Numbered from the stretch's first letter, positions 8,093 through 18,391 are shown. The stretch is 64,000 nt of DNA from Apibacter sp. B3706 (GCF_011082725.1 NZ_CP049715.1:1-64000); one strand, 5' to 3'. Numbers and translations: made by a program. Notes: generated by a model from the sequence alone, not told the origin.

Positions 8093-9565
8093 TTAGTAAG
8101 CTCTCGCAAATAAGACTCTTCTTTTGGAAGGATTCCCTGAATATATACATATTCCCTCTTCCTCTTTAGCATCTAAAGGGATGCAACGAATGGTTGCTTT
8201 CGTTTCAGCTTTTATTTTTTCTTCTACTTCTAACGAACCATCCCAATGAGCAGAAATAAATCCGCCTTTTTCGTCCAATACTTTTTTAAATTCCTCGTAA
8301 GAATTTACTTCGGTAATTAAAGAATCTCTGTGTGATTTCGCTTTATTGAAAATATTTTGTTGAATTTCTTTCAATAAATCTTGAATGTGTTCAGCTAAAC
8401 CATCTACAGAATGTTGATGCTTTTCTAAAGTATCTCTTCGAGCTATTTCAACTTGTTTATTTTCAAGATCCTTAGGGCCAATGGTAACCCGAACCGGTAT
8501 GCCTTTTAACTCATATTCATTAAATTTCCAACCCGGTTTATATTCAGTTCTATCATCAAATTTAACACTAATTCCCAACTTTTTAAGTTGAGAGATAAGT
8601 GTATCTGCTAATTCAGAAATTGCATTTAATTGTTCGTCATTTCTATGAATAGGTACAATAACTACTTGGATTGGAGCTATATTGGGAGGAAGTACTAATC
8701 CATGGTCATCGGAATGAGACATGATTAAAGCTCCGATAAGACGGGTAGATACTCCCCAAGAGGTAGCCCAAACATATTCTTGTTTACCCTCTTTTGATTG
8801 ATATTTCACATCAAATGCTTTGGCAAAATTCTGACCTAAAAAATGAGAAGTTCCGGCTTGTAACGCTTTACCGTCTTGCATCATAGCTTCAATACAATAA
8901 GTTTCTTCAGCACCTGCAAATCTTTCCGCAGGAGATTTTACCCCTTGAATTACAGGAATACCCATAAAGTTTTCAACAAAATCGGTATAAACATTTAACA
9001 TTCTTTCAGCTTCTTCAATAGCCTCTTCTTTGGATACATGGGCAGTGTGTCCTTCTTGCCATAAAAATTCAGCAGTTCTTAAAAACAATCGGGTTCTCAT
9101 TTCCCAACGAACTACATTAGCCCATTGATTAATTAAAATAGGTAAATCCCTATGAGATTTAATCCAGTTTTTATAAGTATTCCAAATTATGGTTTCAGAA
9201 GTTGGCCGAACAATCAATTCTTCCTCCAATTTGGCATCCGGGTCAACAATCACTCCCTTTCCGTCAGGAGAATTTTTTAATCGATAATGAGTAACTACAG
9301 CACATTCTTTGGCAAAACCTTCCACATGATCCGATTCTTTAGACAGATAAGATTTGGGAATAAACAAAGGAAAATAGGCATTTTCATGTCCGGTATCTTT
9401 AAACATCTGATCCAATTGTCGTTGCATTTTTTCCCAAATAGCATATCCATAAGGTTTTATAACCATACATCCTCTAACCCCGGAATTTTCAGCCATATCG
9501 GCTTTTATTACCAGTTCGTTATACCATTTACTGTAATCTTCTTCTCTTGATGTAAGTGTTGCCAT
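8093..9565 (-). CDS. proS: Prolyl-tRNA synthetase (archaeal/eukaryote-like type)
   Basis: Class II aminoacyl-tRNA synthetase that charges tRNA-Pro. 490 residues, the shorter form without the bacterial editing insertion. Class II motif 2 and 3 regions are visible: [23 protein letters not shown] near 122-144, [24 protein letters not shown] near 153-176, and a [11 protein letters not shown] stretch near 239-249. The anticodon-binding domain and the C-terminal zinc-binding-like domain of this type follow, ending in the RAY terminus typical of the archaeal form. Confidence 0.95.
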   Translation of the reverse strand: MATLTSREEDYSKWYNELVIKADMAENSGVRGCMVIKPYGYAIWEKMQRQLDQMFKDTGHENAYFPLFIPKSYLSKESDHVEGFAKECAVVTHYRLKNSPDGKGVIVDPDAKLEEELIVRPTSETIIWNTYKNWIKSHRDLPILINQWANVVRWEMRTRLFLRTAEFLWQEGHTAHVSKEEAIEEAERMLNVYTDFVENFMGIPVIQGVKSPAERFAGAEETYCIEAMMQDGKALQAGTSHFLGQNFAKAFDVKYQSKEGKQEYVWATSWGVSTRLIGALIMSHSDDHGLVLPPNIAPIQVVIVPIHRNDEQLNAISELADTLISQLKKLGISVKFDDRTEYKPGWKFNEYELKGIPVRVTIGPKDLENKQVEIARRDTLEKHQHSVDGLAEHIQDLLKEIQQNIFNKAKSHRDSLITEVNSYEEFKKVLDEKGGFISAHWDGSLEVEEKIKAETKATIRCIPLDAKEEEGICIYSGNPSKRRVLFARAY

Positions 9566-9741
9566 AATGCTTTTCTACTGTTTTTAAACTTTCTGTAATT
9601 ATAACTGTCATAATTCTTAAGATACTTTGTCACATTACTATTGCAGCAAAATAGGTATTTCTTAATTGGTACGACTTTTGCGAATTTAAAATGATTCAAG
9701 AACAAAATTATAATAAATATATAAACTACTAAAAAAATATC

Positions 9742-11112
9742 ATGAAGAATATCAGTTGTAATTTAGGACGAGTTTTCATGAAAGTTGGTACTCTCTTATG
9801 GGTGTCGGTTTTTTTAACATCATGTTATGTCGGCCAATCTTCATATGCCGGTGAGGATAGTGTATATTATTCAAATAAGACTCGAAAAAATAATAAACAA
9901 AAGTCTTATGATTACGTATATGATGAGGGTACAAGCTCATCCAATTCATATTCAGACAGTCAAGTAAGAATAGGTAAAAAATATATTGATCCAAATTCTA
10001 ATGCCAGTGATTTATTATACGATGATGATTATAACAAAAGTGATGCTTCTTCCAATACTGTTTATCGCTACAGTGATGAAATCAATCAATCTTATTCCAA
10101 TAATAATAGCAGAGACGGTTGGGGAGATGATGGCGGAACTGTAGTTAATAATTATTATTACGGAGGTTACAGTCCTTATTATTCCTATTATTGGGGCGCA
10201 CCCTATTGGGGATGGAGAAGTTATTGGAGTCCCTATTATGGATGGAATTGGGGCGTTTCAGTAGGCTGGGGCTGGGGATGGTCCGGTTGGGGATGGGATT
10301 ATCCTTCATATTGGGGTCCATCTTGGGGTTGGAATTATCCGGGTTATTGGAGGCCTCATCACCATTATTGGGATAATGGTTGGTGTTGTTCAAGATATTA
10401 TGCTAATTACGGATCAAGATCTTCTTATTTGAATAGTTCAAGAGGAAACTCATATATTTCAAGATCTTACGGAACGTCTCGTTCAAGACAAATACAAGAC
10501 ATTCAAAGACAAAATAGTAGAAATACCATCATTTCGGGAAGCCGAAGTAATGGGATAAGTAATTCAAGAATCAATAGAGGTTCTACATCTACTATTTCAA
10601 GAAACAATGAAAGTGGAAGAAACGGTTCAATTATAGGCGGCTCAAGAGCTAATGCAGCAGTTGTTACTCCCGAAAATTCAAGAAATAATTCCGGAGCTGT
10701 AATTGGAGGCTCAAGAAATAATACGATAACTAATTCAGAAGGCTCTAGATCCACCGGAGTAATTAGAGGTTCCCGAAATAGTATAGGTACATTGGAAGGA
10801 TCAAGAAATCAAGTGGGGATTGGAAATTCCGGAAACGGAAGAGAATCATCCAATTCAGGAACTATAAGAGGGTCTAGAAACAGTACGGGAATTATAGGTG
10901 GATCCAGAAATTACGAATCAGGTTCTTCTAGAATATCTTCACCAAACTATCAAACACCAAGTTCAAGCAGTCGTGAAAGTTCTCGCGGATCTATAATTGG
11001 AGGAGGTAATCGAGGCTTTGGAGGAGGTTCCATAAGTAGTGGCAGCCGTGGCGGCTTTGGAGGAGGCTCCCTGGGAGGTGGTCGCGGAGGCGTTATAGGT
11101 GGTAGAAGATAA
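9742..11112 (+). CDS. Trp/Tyr/Gly-rich lipoprotein with GSRN-type repeats, unknown function
   Basis: 456 residues. The N-terminus ends in a lipobox LTSC with Cys28, so it is probably a lipoprotein; Met13 at 9778 is an alternative start giving a more standard signal peptide. A Ser/Asp/Asn-rich spacer (about 30-130) leads to a segment (about 132-215) made almost entirely of Trp, Tyr, Gly, Ser and Pro. The rest (about 230-456) is Ser/Arg/Gly/Asn-rich with imperfect tandem units of the form I-(G/R)-G-S-R-N, ending in Gly-rich GFGGGS repeats. No catalytic domain is visible. A FadL-like porin follows after 21 bases, so the pair is probably one operon. A surface or matrix role is only inference. Confidence 0.75.
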   Translation: MKNISCNLGRVFMKVGTLLWVSVFLTSCYVGQSSYAGEDSVYYSNKTRKNNKQKSYDYVYDEGTSSSNSYSDSQVRIGKKYIDPNSNASDLLYDDDYNKSDASSNTVYRYSDEINQSYSNNNSRDGWGDDGGTVVNNYYYGGYSPYYSYYWGAPYWGWRSYWSPYYGWNWGVSVGWGWGWSGWGWDYPSYWGPSWGWNYPGYWRPHHHYWDNGWCCSRYYANYGSRSSYLNSSRGNSYISRSYGTSRSRQIQDIQRQNSRNTIISGSRSNGISNSRINRGSTSTISRNNESGRNGSIIGGSRANAAVVTPENSRNNSGAVIGGSRNNTITNSEGSRSTGVIRGSRNSIGTLEGSRNQVGIGNSGNGRESSNSGTIRGSRNSTGIIGGSRNYESGSSRISSPNYQTPSSSSRESSRGSIIGGGNRGFGGGSISSGSRGGFGGGSLGGGRGGVIGGRR

Positions 11113-11133
11113 TATAATAATATAACTCAAATT

Positions 11134-12570
11134 ATGAACAAGAAATTATTATACGGTTTTATCCTTTCATCCATGGTTTTGATAGGTAAATCACAAACCA
11201 ATAGATTTTATCCCAATGATGTATCTGATGCTTTTAGTATTTTTGGTGATAATTCCAATAATACAACAGGTACTGCTAGATATATAGGTATGGGGGGATC
11301 TATGGGGGCTTTAGGAGGTGATCTTAGTGCCGTAGAAACAAACCCTGCCGGTCTAGGTATTTTTAGAAATTCTGTAGCGAATATTTCAATGAGTATCTTA
11401 TCTAATAAAAATAAAGCTACTATGGGCAACGGAGTAAATTCCAATACCGATACCAATTTTAATGTTCCCGGTGCCGGAGTTGCATTGGCTTTAGGTGATG
11501 AAGCAGACTTATTTAAAGTAAACGTTGGAGTAAACTTTTCTTATCAAAGAGTAGATAACGACGTAAACTTTTCCAGAAATACCAAATTAAATTATTTATA
11601 TCCTAATAAAGATAATGTAGATCAACTTTATGAAATGGTCAATTATGATCAGTATACCAATGGATATAAATCAAAAATGAAATTCAGTTTGGCAACCAAT
11701 TACATGGATAGATTATATTTCGGTATTGGATTAGATTGGCATTATTTAAATATTGATCGCAATTCTGAATATGGTCATAGAAACACAGTAGATGGGGAAT
11801 ATATGAAATTCAATGAGCAATTAACGCCTTATAGTCAAGAAGCCAACGGTTTCGGATTAAATGTGGGGGTAATCGGTAAAATTACACCTGAGATTCGTTT
11901 AGGGGCTGCCTATCATTCTCCTATTTGGTGGTCTGATATGGATGATTACCGATGGATATATGGATACGATGATAAAGGACAATTCGTAGAAGATTATGTT
12001 TATTATGATCATTATAAAAATGTATCTCCCGGAAAATTGGTATTAAGTGGCGCTTTTGCTTCCAATATCGTCGATGATGATAATTCCTTGGCCTTTAATT
12101 TTGATTTTATTAATTACTTTAATAAAGACATGGAATTTAAAGGAGATGTTGACTATAGGTTAAATAATAATTTTGTTAATGACTACGTAAGAAATTCACA
12201 AGAATACCGCGCAGGTATTGAGTACAGGTTTAGAGAACTTAAATTACGCGCCGGTTACGCTTATGCATCTTCTCCTGTAAAAAGTAATTCTATATCAGGA
12301 ATATGGGATACAAACAGTGATCCTGTATTTGTGAAAAATTACTTAGCAGGTGAAAAAAATAAATTGTCTTTTGGAGCCGGATATGATATTGGTCAATTTT
12401 TTGTGGACCTAGGATATCAGTATATTAAAACAGATTATCGCACGACCCTTTCCGGTGACTTTTATACGGTAAGTGGATCCAATCTTGCAATAAGTTTAGA
12501 TAAACCGTATTTAGGAAAAGTTAATAATATCCAAAATAATTTTGTATTAACTTTGGGTATGAGGTTTTAA
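11134..12570 (+). CDS. FadL/OmpP1-type outer-membrane beta-barrel protein
   Basis: 478 residues. A signal peptide (about 1-20) is followed by the conserved N-terminal plug of the OmpP1/FadL/TodX family, in which GTARYIGMGGSMGAL and DLSAVETNPAGLG recur in flavobacterial members (about 46-75). The remainder is alternating beta-strand sequence ending with a terminal aromatic residue (MRF), as expected of an outer-membrane barrel. The family imports long-chain fatty acids or other hydrophobic compounds; the substrate is unknown. It lies 21 bases after the repeat-rich lipoprotein. Confidence 0.85.
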   Translation: MNKKLLYGFILSSMVLIGKSQTNRFYPNDVSDAFSIFGDNSNNTTGTARYIGMGGSMGALGGDLSAVETNPAGLGIFRNSVANISMSILSNKNKATMGNGVNSNTDTNFNVPGAGVALALGDEADLFKVNVGVNFSYQRVDNDVNFSRNTKLNYLYPNKDNVDQLYEMVNYDQYTNGYKSKMKFSLATNYMDRLYFGIGLDWHYLNIDRNSEYGHRNTVDGEYMKFNEQLTPYSQEANGFGLNVGVIGKITPEIRLGAAYHSPIWWSDMDDYRWIYGYDDKGQFVEDYVYYDHYKNVSPGKLVLSGAFASNIVDDDNSLAFNFDFINYFNKDMEFKGDVDYRLNNNFVNDYVRNSQEYRAGIEYRFRELKLRAGYAYASSPVKSNSISGIWDTNSDPVFVKNYLAGEKNKLSFGAGYDIGQFFVDLGYQYIKTDYRTTLSGDFYTVSGSNLAISLDKPYLGKVNNIQNNFVLTLGMRF

Positions 12571-12590
12571 AAATATATTCACAATAAAAA

Positions 12591-12618
12591 ATCCTAACTT
12601 TTGTTAGGATTTTTTTTT
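12591..12618. terminator. Bidirectional terminator between the FadL-like gene and mscL
   Basis: ATCCTAAC (12591-12598) pairs with GTTAGGAT (12603-12610) around TTTT, followed by eight Ts; As precede it, so it also serves the convergent mscL. Confidence 0.85.
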
Positions 12619-13009
12619 ATTTATTTTTGAGTAAATCTCTGATTTCAGTTAATAATTCTTCTTGAGAAGGTGGTTTAGGCGTGTTATCTTGTTCTTTTTT
12701 CTCTTCGTCTTTCTTATTAAGTCTATTGATCACTTTTATCATCATAAATAAACAAAAAGCAATAATTAAAAATGATAGACAAGTGGATAAAAAGTTACCA
12801 TATTTAATAGCTGTTCCCGGAATGGTTAATTTAGCCAAATCGGTCAAATCAGCCATCTTTAATGCAGGAGTGAGAACAAGAGGGGTGATAATATCTTCAA
12901 CTAAAGACGTGATAATCTGGTTAAATGCGCCCCCGATAATTACACCGACAGCCATGTCAACCACATTTCCCCTTAGGGCAAATTCTTTAAATTCTTTTAT
13001 TAAACTCAT
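12617..13009 (-). CDS. mscL: Large-conductance mechanosensitive channel MscL
   Basis: Inner-membrane pentameric channel that opens under hypo-osmotic stress. 130 residues. The N-terminal amphipathic segment and pore helix read EFALRGNVVDMAVGVIIGGA (about 8-27). A second transmembrane helix lies near 70-92 and a Lys/Glu-rich cytoplasmic bundle at the C-terminus, ending LTEIRDLLKNK. A -7 promoter element lies 25 bases upstream. Confidence 0.96.
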   Translation of the reverse strand: MSLIKEFKEFALRGNVVDMAVGVIIGGAFNQIITSLVEDIITPLVLTPALKMADLTDLAKLTIPGTAIKYGNFLSTCLSFLIIAFCLFMMIKVINRLNKKDEEKKEQDNTPKPPSQEELLTEIRDLLKNK

Positions 13010-13033
13010 AAATAATAATTTTAATTATAATTG

Positions 13034-13041
13034 CAAAAATA
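13034..13041 (-). promoter_or_regulatory. Promoter -7 element TATTTTTG for mscL
   Basis: On the minus strand TATTTTTG (plus-strand CAAAAATA) lies 24 bases upstream of the mscL ATG. Confidence 0.4.
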
Positions 13042-13079
13042 AATTAAATTTCAAATTAACATAATATATGCTGATTGGG

Positions 13080-15176
13080 TTAGGTTTCAAATACTATTCC
13101 GAAATTTTCATCAAATAATAAAATACCGTCCCTTTTCTCCTGAGATTCGGGAACTGTAAATCCTTTTATTTTTGTTGTCTTACCTTTACCTATTAGATCG
13201 GATATTTGTTTTAAAGTTAATTTTTTGCCGAATATTTCAAAAGGTATAGTAAAACTGCAATTTTTAAAATCGGAACAGCCGTAAGCAGATTTTCCTTTGA
13301 TCAATTTATGAGTTTTACATTTTGGACAAAATAAATCTTCTACAGGTCGTAGGGGTGTGGTTTGCTTTTTAGATTTTTCGTTTATTTCAGTATTTTTTTT
13401 CTCTTGTATGGATATTCGTCTGTATTGACAGTTTTTAACTTCTTGGGTCAGGTCGGTTACCATTTCGATAAGTTCCTTTTTAAAAAGATCGGAAGAATAT
13501 TCCCCTTTTTCAATGAGTCTGAGTTTTTTTTCCCAGAGACCTGTAAGCTCCACGCTTTTTAAAATTTCGCTTTGTATCGTGTCGATCAGATCCATTCCCG
13601 TTGAGGTGGCATAAATTTTTTTTCTTTTTTTCTCGATATACTTTCTGTGTAGTAAAGTTTCAATAATATTTGCTCGAGTAGAAGGACGTCCAATACCATT
13701 ATCTTTCATTACTTCCCTCATCTCTTCATCATCTACTTGTTTACCGGCGGTTTCCATACTTCTTAATAAAGTAGCCTCGGTGAAATATTTAGGAGGTGTA
13801 GTTTTTCCTTGATGAATGAATGGATCGTGAGGACCGCTTTCTCCAACTTCAAAAACCGGAATTAAATTTTCCTCTTTTTCATTTTTTTTATCTTTTTCAT
13901 AGATGATTCTCCATCCCGGTTCCAAAATTTGTTTACCGCTTGCTTTAAAAGGTACTTCACCAACTTTTGAAGTTACCAAAGTATTGGAAATTTTACATTC
14001 AGGATAAAATACAGCAATAAATCTTCGGGCAACAAGATCATAAATCTTTTTTTCATCAGTCGAGATACCTTCGGGTAAAATATCGGTAGGTATAATAGCA
14101 TGATGATCCGTAACTTTAGTGTCATCGAAAACAGCTTTCGATTTTGGTATCGGATTTTCTAAAAGAGGAGCAATAAGATTTTCATAATATTTCATGCCGG
14201 AAAGAATTCCGTGGATCTTAGGATATAAGTCTTCCGAAAGATAAGTGGTATCAACCCGAGGATAGGTAACGAATTTCTTTTCATAGAGGCTTTGAATGTA
14301 TTTTAAAGTATTATCAGCAGAATAACCGTACTTTTTATTTGCCTTTACTTGTAGAGAAGTCAAATCAAATAAACGAGGATTCTTTTCTTTTCCCTCTTTC
14401 TTCTCGAAAGAAACTATTTCAAAAGGATATTTCTGTAAATATTCTAATCCTTTTTTAGCTCGGTCTTCGCTTTTCAATCGGTCGATATCAGCAATGAATT
14501 CCACATTCTTATATATGGTTTTTAATTCCCAGTATTCCTCAACAACAAAAGAATCAATTTCTTTTTGCCGTTGAACAATCATTGCCAACGTTGGCGTTTG
14601 AACTCTACCGATTGATAATAAGGTTTTATTTATGGCAAATTTTTTAGTAAAAAGTCGGGTAGCATTTATTCCCAAAAGCCAATCACCGATTGCGCGGGCA
14701 CTTCCGGCAGCATATAAATTTTCATATTGGGAAGAATCCTTAAGGTTTTCAAATCCCTCTTTTATAGACTGTTCTGTCAGAGATGATATCCATAATCGTT
14801 TTACGGGAACTTTACATTTTGCTTTAAGCAATACCCACCGTTGGATCAATTCACCTTCCTGTCCGGCATCCCCGCAATTGATTACCTCTTCACATTCAGC
14901 AACCAGGCTTTCTATTACTTTGAATTGTTTTTCCACCCCTTTGTTGGAAATAAGCTTAATCCCAAAATTAGACGGTATGATAGGAAGGTCTTCCAAATAC
15001 CAATACTTCCAGTTCGGGTTATAATCATGAGGCTCTTTTAACGTACACAAATGACCAAAAGTCCAGGTAACTTGATAACCGTTTCCCTGGTAAAATCCGT
15101 CTTTTCTCTCTTTTGCCCCTACAATTTGAGCAATATCTTTAGCGACGCTTGGTTTTTCAGCTATACATACAATCAT
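13080..15176 (-). CDS. topB: Type IA DNA topoisomerase III
   Basis: Relaxes and decatenates DNA through a 5'-phosphotyrosyl intermediate. 698 residues. TOPRIM domain with EKPS (Glu7) and GDAGQEGE (Asp103, Glu107). The catalytic tyrosine is Tyr305 in FVTYPRVDT. GRVQTPTLA lies near 190, and a C-terminal four-cysteine zinc motif (CPKC...CSDFKNC) near 612-636. The usual TOPRIM DxD reads D-A-G, with Gly105 in place of the second Asp. I recall this from other Bacteroidota TopB proteins but cannot check. Such TopB genes are often plasmid- or conjugative-element-borne; none of those genes are near, so this looks chromosomal. Confidence 0.92.
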   Translation of the reverse strand: MIVCIAEKPSVAKDIAQIVGAKERKDGFYQGNGYQVTWTFGHLCTLKEPHDYNPNWKYWYLEDLPIIPSNFGIKLISNKGVEKQFKVIESLVAECEEVINCGDAGQEGELIQRWVLLKAKCKVPVKRLWISSLTEQSIKEGFENLKDSSQYENLYAAGSARAIGDWLLGINATRLFTKKFAINKTLLSIGRVQTPTLAMIVQRQKEIDSFVVEEYWELKTIYKNVEFIADIDRLKSEDRAKKGLEYLQKYPFEIVSFEKKEGKEKNPRLFDLTSLQVKANKKYGYSADNTLKYIQSLYEKKFVTYPRVDTTYLSEDLYPKIHGILSGMKYYENLIAPLLENPIPKSKAVFDDTKVTDHHAIIPTDILPEGISTDEKKIYDLVARRFIAVFYPECKISNTLVTSKVGEVPFKASGKQILEPGWRIIYEKDKKNEKEENLIPVFEVGESGPHDPFIHQGKTTPPKYFTEATLLRSMETAGKQVDDEEMREVMKDNGIGRPSTRANIIETLLHRKYIEKKRKKIYATSTGMDLIDTIQSEILKSVELTGLWEKKLRLIEKGEYSSDLFKKELIEMVTDLTQEVKNCQYRRISIQEKKNTEINEKSKKQTTPLRPVEDLFCPKCKTHKLIKGKSAYGCSDFKNCSFTIPFEIFGKKLTLKQISDLIGKGKTTKIKGFTVPESQEKRDGILLFDENFGIVFET

Positions 15177-15483
15177 TACTGATGGAAGGATTTTTCCTGC
15201 AAAATTGCAATTTTTTAAGTATACTAAGTAATTGATCTTTTAAAAAAGGTCGGATTATCATTTGAATAATTTATGATTTGAAAACAATATTTGACACTAA
15301 TTATAAAAATTAATTCAAAATTTTGTCCAAAGAACAGTTAAAACCGCATTAAATTTATAGTAAAATAAATAAAAGTTTAAAAGATGTTTTTAGCATTAAT
15401 AGTTTAAATTTGTGAAATTATGCTTAATCCAGTATCATTTGTAGCATTGAATCATAATCAGAGAATTTTACAAATAAATCTAT
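15177..15483. other. Intergenic region between divergent topB and the ABC ATPase
   Basis: 307 AT-rich bases. The only signal I can support is the -7 element at 15405-15412 reading toward the ABC gene. A 25-codon open frame at 15420-15497 overlaps the start of the ABC gene but has no recognisable features. Confidence 0.5.
15405..15412 (+). promoter_or_regulatory. Promoter -7 element TAAATTTG
   Basis: Exact TAnnTTTG match, 71 bases upstream of the ABC ATPase ATG at 15484, leaving a leader of roughly 65 bases. Confidence 0.4.
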
Positions 15484-16467
15484 ATGTTAGAAGTTAAGAA
15501 TCTATGTTTTTCATACACTAAAGATAAAAAAATAATTGAATCTCTTTCTTTCTCTTTAAAGCAAGGAAATATGCTGGCACTTGTAGGAGAAAGTGGAAGC
15601 GGTAAAAGTACCATTTTAAAGTTAGTTTATGGTTTGTTGGAATGGGAGAGTGGAGAAGTTATTTATAGAGGAAAAAAATTAGCAGGATTTAAAGGAAATT
15701 TAGTTCCCGGAGAACCTGAATTTAAATATTTGGAACAAGATTTCGGGCTTATGCCCTATGCAACCGTTGGAGAAAATGTGGGTAAATTTCTCTCTAATAT
15801 AGATTTGAAAGAAAAGCAAAACAGAATTATGTTTTTGCTCGATTTAGTGGGCATGGCGGATTATGTAGATGAAAAACCTATCTCACTAAGCGGAGGACAG
15901 AAACAAAGAGTAGCATTGGCGAAAGCCTTAGCTCAAACTCCTTCAGTATTGTTATTAGACGAACCATTTTCTCAAGTCGATACTTTTAAGAAAAATATAC
16001 TAAAAAGAGCTGTTTTTGATTTTGCTAAAGAAAATAATATTTCCATTATTTTAGCCACCCATGAAATAGAAGACGCTTTGGCATATGCAGATGAAATGAT
16101 GATTGTTAAAGAAGGTAAAATTATACGACAAGGCAATCCTCATGATATATATCGAAATCCCGAAAATACCTATGTTGCCAATTTATTTGGTGAAAATACC
16201 ATTTTAAAAAGATCAGATTTTCCGAACCTGTTTGAAGATTTAGTAGAAGATGAAATTCTAATTTATCCACATCAATTTATAATTTCTCAATCGGGTATTC
16301 CTGTAAAAGTAATAAGAAGTTATTTTATGGGCAGTCATTATCTCGTGGAAAGTATTTCAAAATTTAAAAGATTTTGGTTTATTAGTGATGAATCATTACC
16401 GATTGGCAAAGGGTGTTTTTTACAATTTTATGAATATCAGAAATTATTGGATAATAAATTTAATTAA
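15484..16467 (+). CDS. Orphan ABC transporter ATP-binding protein (PotA/FbpC-like)
   Basis: 327 residues. Walker A GESGSGKST at about 35-43, Q-loop near 82, ABC signature LSGGQKQR near 139-146, Walker B VLLLDEPF near 157-164 and switch His in ATHE near 192. About 90 C-terminal residues after the ATPase core resemble a TOBE-type regulatory domain, as in importers of iron, polyamines or molybdate. No permease or binding-protein gene is adjacent: upstream is divergent topB and downstream 250 bases of non-coding DNA. The transporter it energises must be elsewhere, or the protein has another role. Substrate cannot be assigned. Confidence 0.8.
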   Translation: MLEVKNLCFSYTKDKKIIESLSFSLKQGNMLALVGESGSGKSTILKLVYGLLEWESGEVIYRGKKLAGFKGNLVPGEPEFKYLEQDFGLMPYATVGENVGKFLSNIDLKEKQNRIMFLLDLVGMADYVDEKPISLSGGQKQRVALAKALAQTPSVLLLDEPFSQVDTFKKNILKRAVFDFAKENNISIILATHEIEDALAYADEMMIVKEGKIIRQGNPHDIYRNPENTYVANLFGENTILKRSDFPNLFEDLVEDEILIYPHQFIISQSGIPVKVIRSYFMGSHYLVESISKFKRFWFISDESLPIGKGCFLQFYEYQKLLDNKFN

Positions 16468-16695
16468 CTAATAGTTTAAAATCTCATTATAGATTTACCA
16501 AATAATCGTTATTGCTTAGCCACTTAGTATAGTAGGTTGAATTTCCTATTAATTATACTTTAAAAATAATGATTCTAAATGCAATATTGTTTTAAATACT
16601 CAGTAATAAGGATAAAAAAATAATAAAATGTATGAATTTTGTTACAAAACGATGATATTTTTAGTTGTTGATTTTTTAAGTGCATTTAATAACAG

Positions 16696-16703
16696 TATAT
16701 TTG
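16696..16703 (+). promoter_or_regulatory. Promoter -7 element TATATTTG for hemD-hemE
   Basis: Exact TAnnTTTG match ending 16 bases before the hemD ATG. Confidence 0.5.
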
Positions 16704-16719
16704 TATAAATCAATTTAAT

Positions 16720-17373
16720 ATGAAAAGAATATTATTTACTTCTTCTTTCTCAATTCCGGATGATTATGAGCAGGAATATGAAATTGATTATATTCCTTTT
16801 ATATATGTAGAAATCTATCCTTATTATGAATTTATTAAGCAAATTCCTTTAGATGTTGATTCGTTTATTGTAACCAGTAAAAATTCTGCAAAAGCGATCA
16901 AGGATATAGAACTGGAAGGTAAATTTTTTGTAGTAGGAAAAAGTACCGCAAAAGAATTATACGGACAGAACAGAGATATTGCATTTATAACCAATTATGC
17001 TGAAGATTTGTTGGAAAGAATGCTGGAAACAGATATAAAAAAATATGTTTTTTTTAAAGGAAATTTGTCGCTCACCATTTTACCGGACGCTTTACGTAAA
17101 AATGGAGTGGAAGTTATTGGAATAGAATGTTATAAAACCCTTTTAACTCCTCATAAAATAGATAAGCAATATGATGCTATTGTTTTTACAAGTCCTTCTG
17201 CAGTAAGATCCTTTAGTTCCATGAATGAGATTCCGCAGGAAACTATTATATTTACAAGCGGTAAAACCACCGCTGAAACGGTTAGTACACTGGGAGAATA
17301 CAAAATATATTATCCGGAAGATACAACAAAGGAATCCTTACTTGAACTAATAAAAAAGAAAATAAATGATTAA
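16720..17373 (+). CDS. hemD: Uroporphyrinogen-III synthase
   Basis: Closes hydroxymethylbilane with D-ring inversion to uroporphyrinogen III in heme synthesis. 217 residues. HemD sequences are poorly conserved, but the expected pieces are present: [12 protein letters not shown] near 48-59, a mid-domain FFKGNLS near 111, and [15 protein letters not shown] near 146-160. The strongest support is context: its last 8 bases overlap hemE, the next step of the pathway. Confidence 0.88.
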   Translation: MKRILFTSSFSIPDDYEQEYEIDYIPFIYVEIYPYYEFIKQIPLDVDSFIVTSKNSAKAIKDIELEGKFFVVGKSTAKELYGQNRDIAFITNYAEDLLERMLETDIKKYVFFKGNLSLTILPDALRKNGVEVIGIECYKTLLTPHKIDKQYDAIVFTSPSAVRSFSSMNEIPQETIIFTSGKTTAETVSTLGEYKIYYPEDTTKESLLELIKKKIND

Positions 17374-18391
17374 AAATACTTTATTTCTGGATGCTTTAAA
17401 AGGTAAACATGTCGAACGTCCGCCGGTGTGGATGATGCGTCAAGCTGGTAGATTTTTACCTGAATTTAGAGCTTTACGAGATAAGTATGATTTTTTTACC
17501 CGTTGTCAAACTCCTGAACTGGCAGCAGAAATAACTCTAATGCCTGTAAAAAGGTTTCCAATAGATGCGGCTATTTTATTTTCAGACATTTTAGTAGTTC
17601 CTCAAGCCATGGGATTGAATTTTGAAATGAAGGAATCCGTAGGCCCCTATTTGGAAAATCCTATCACTTCTGAATCTGATATTGATAGATTGCAAAATCC
17701 TCCAATTGAAGAAAGTTTAGGATATGTATTGGAAGCTATAACCCTTACCAAAAAACTTCTAGATAATCAAATTCCCTTAATAGGTTTTTCAGGAAGCCCA
17801 TGGACGATTTTATGCTATGCTGTCGAAGGTAAAGGTTCTAAAACATTTGATAAAGCTAAATCGTTTTGCTTTAAAAATCCAAAACGGGCTCATGTATTAT
17901 TGCAAAAAATTACAGATTATACCATCCGGTATTTATTAAAAAAAGTTGAATATGGTGTAGATGCCGTACAAATTTTTGATAGTTGGGGAGGCTTGCTTTC
18001 TCCTAAAGATTATGATGAATTTTCATGGAACTATATAAATCAGATTATTGAATCTTTAGCGCCCAAAGTTCCGGTTATAGTATTTGGAAAAGGCTGTTGG
18101 TATGCACTACAAACCATGTCCCGATCTAAGGCTTCTGCTTTAGGAGTAGATTGGACGATCACGCCTCAAAAAGCCAGAGAATTTACGGGTGGCGTAATTA
18201 CATTGCAAGGAAATTTTGATCCGGCTAAATTGCTGTCTTCTCCTGAAAAAATATATTCTGAAGCACAACAAATGATCCGTGATTTTGGTGTTCAACAATA
18301 TATAGCCAATTTAGGTCATGGAATTTTACCAAATGTCCCTTTAAAAAATGCTGAGGCATTTATTAAGGCTATTGTGGAATTTAAAGAATAG
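17366..18391 (+). CDS. hemE: Uroporphyrinogen decarboxylase
   Basis: Decarboxylates the four acetate side chains of uroporphyrinogen III to give coproporphyrinogen III. 341 residues. The N-terminal signature [20 protein letters not shown] (about 19-38) carries the substrate-binding Arg residues. An [16 protein letters not shown] stretch follows (about 69-84) with the catalytic Asp, and the C-terminal [11 protein letters not shown] near 314-324 is typical. Translationally coupled to hemD by an 8-base overlap. It supplies heme to the cbb3 oxidase encoded at 36-44 kb. Confidence 0.97.
   Translation: MIKNTLFLDALKGKHVERPPVWMMRQAGRFLPEFRALRDKYDFFTRCQTPELAAEITLMPVKRFPIDAAILFSDILVVPQAMGLNFEMKESVGPYLENPITSESDIDRLQNPPIEESLGYVLEAITLTKKLLDNQIPLIGFSGSPWTILCYAVEGKGSKTFDKAKSFCFKNPKRAHVLLQKITDYTIRYLLKKVEYGVDAVQIFDSWGGLLSPKDYDEFSWNYINQIIESLAPKVPVIVFGKGCWYALQTMSRSKASALGVDWTITPQKAREFTGGVITLQGNFDPAKLLSSPEKIYSEAQQMIRDFGVQQYIANLGHGILPNVPLKNAEAFIKAIVEFKE

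Noticed and set aside
14632-15024. 130-codon open frame antisense to topB
   Set aside because: It overlaps a well-supported gene in another frame, and its translation shows no family pattern.
15420-15497. 25-codon open frame upstream of the ABC ATPase, overlapping its start
   Set aside because: Contains no leader-peptide features or conserved motif; short frames are frequent in AT-rich intergenic DNA.
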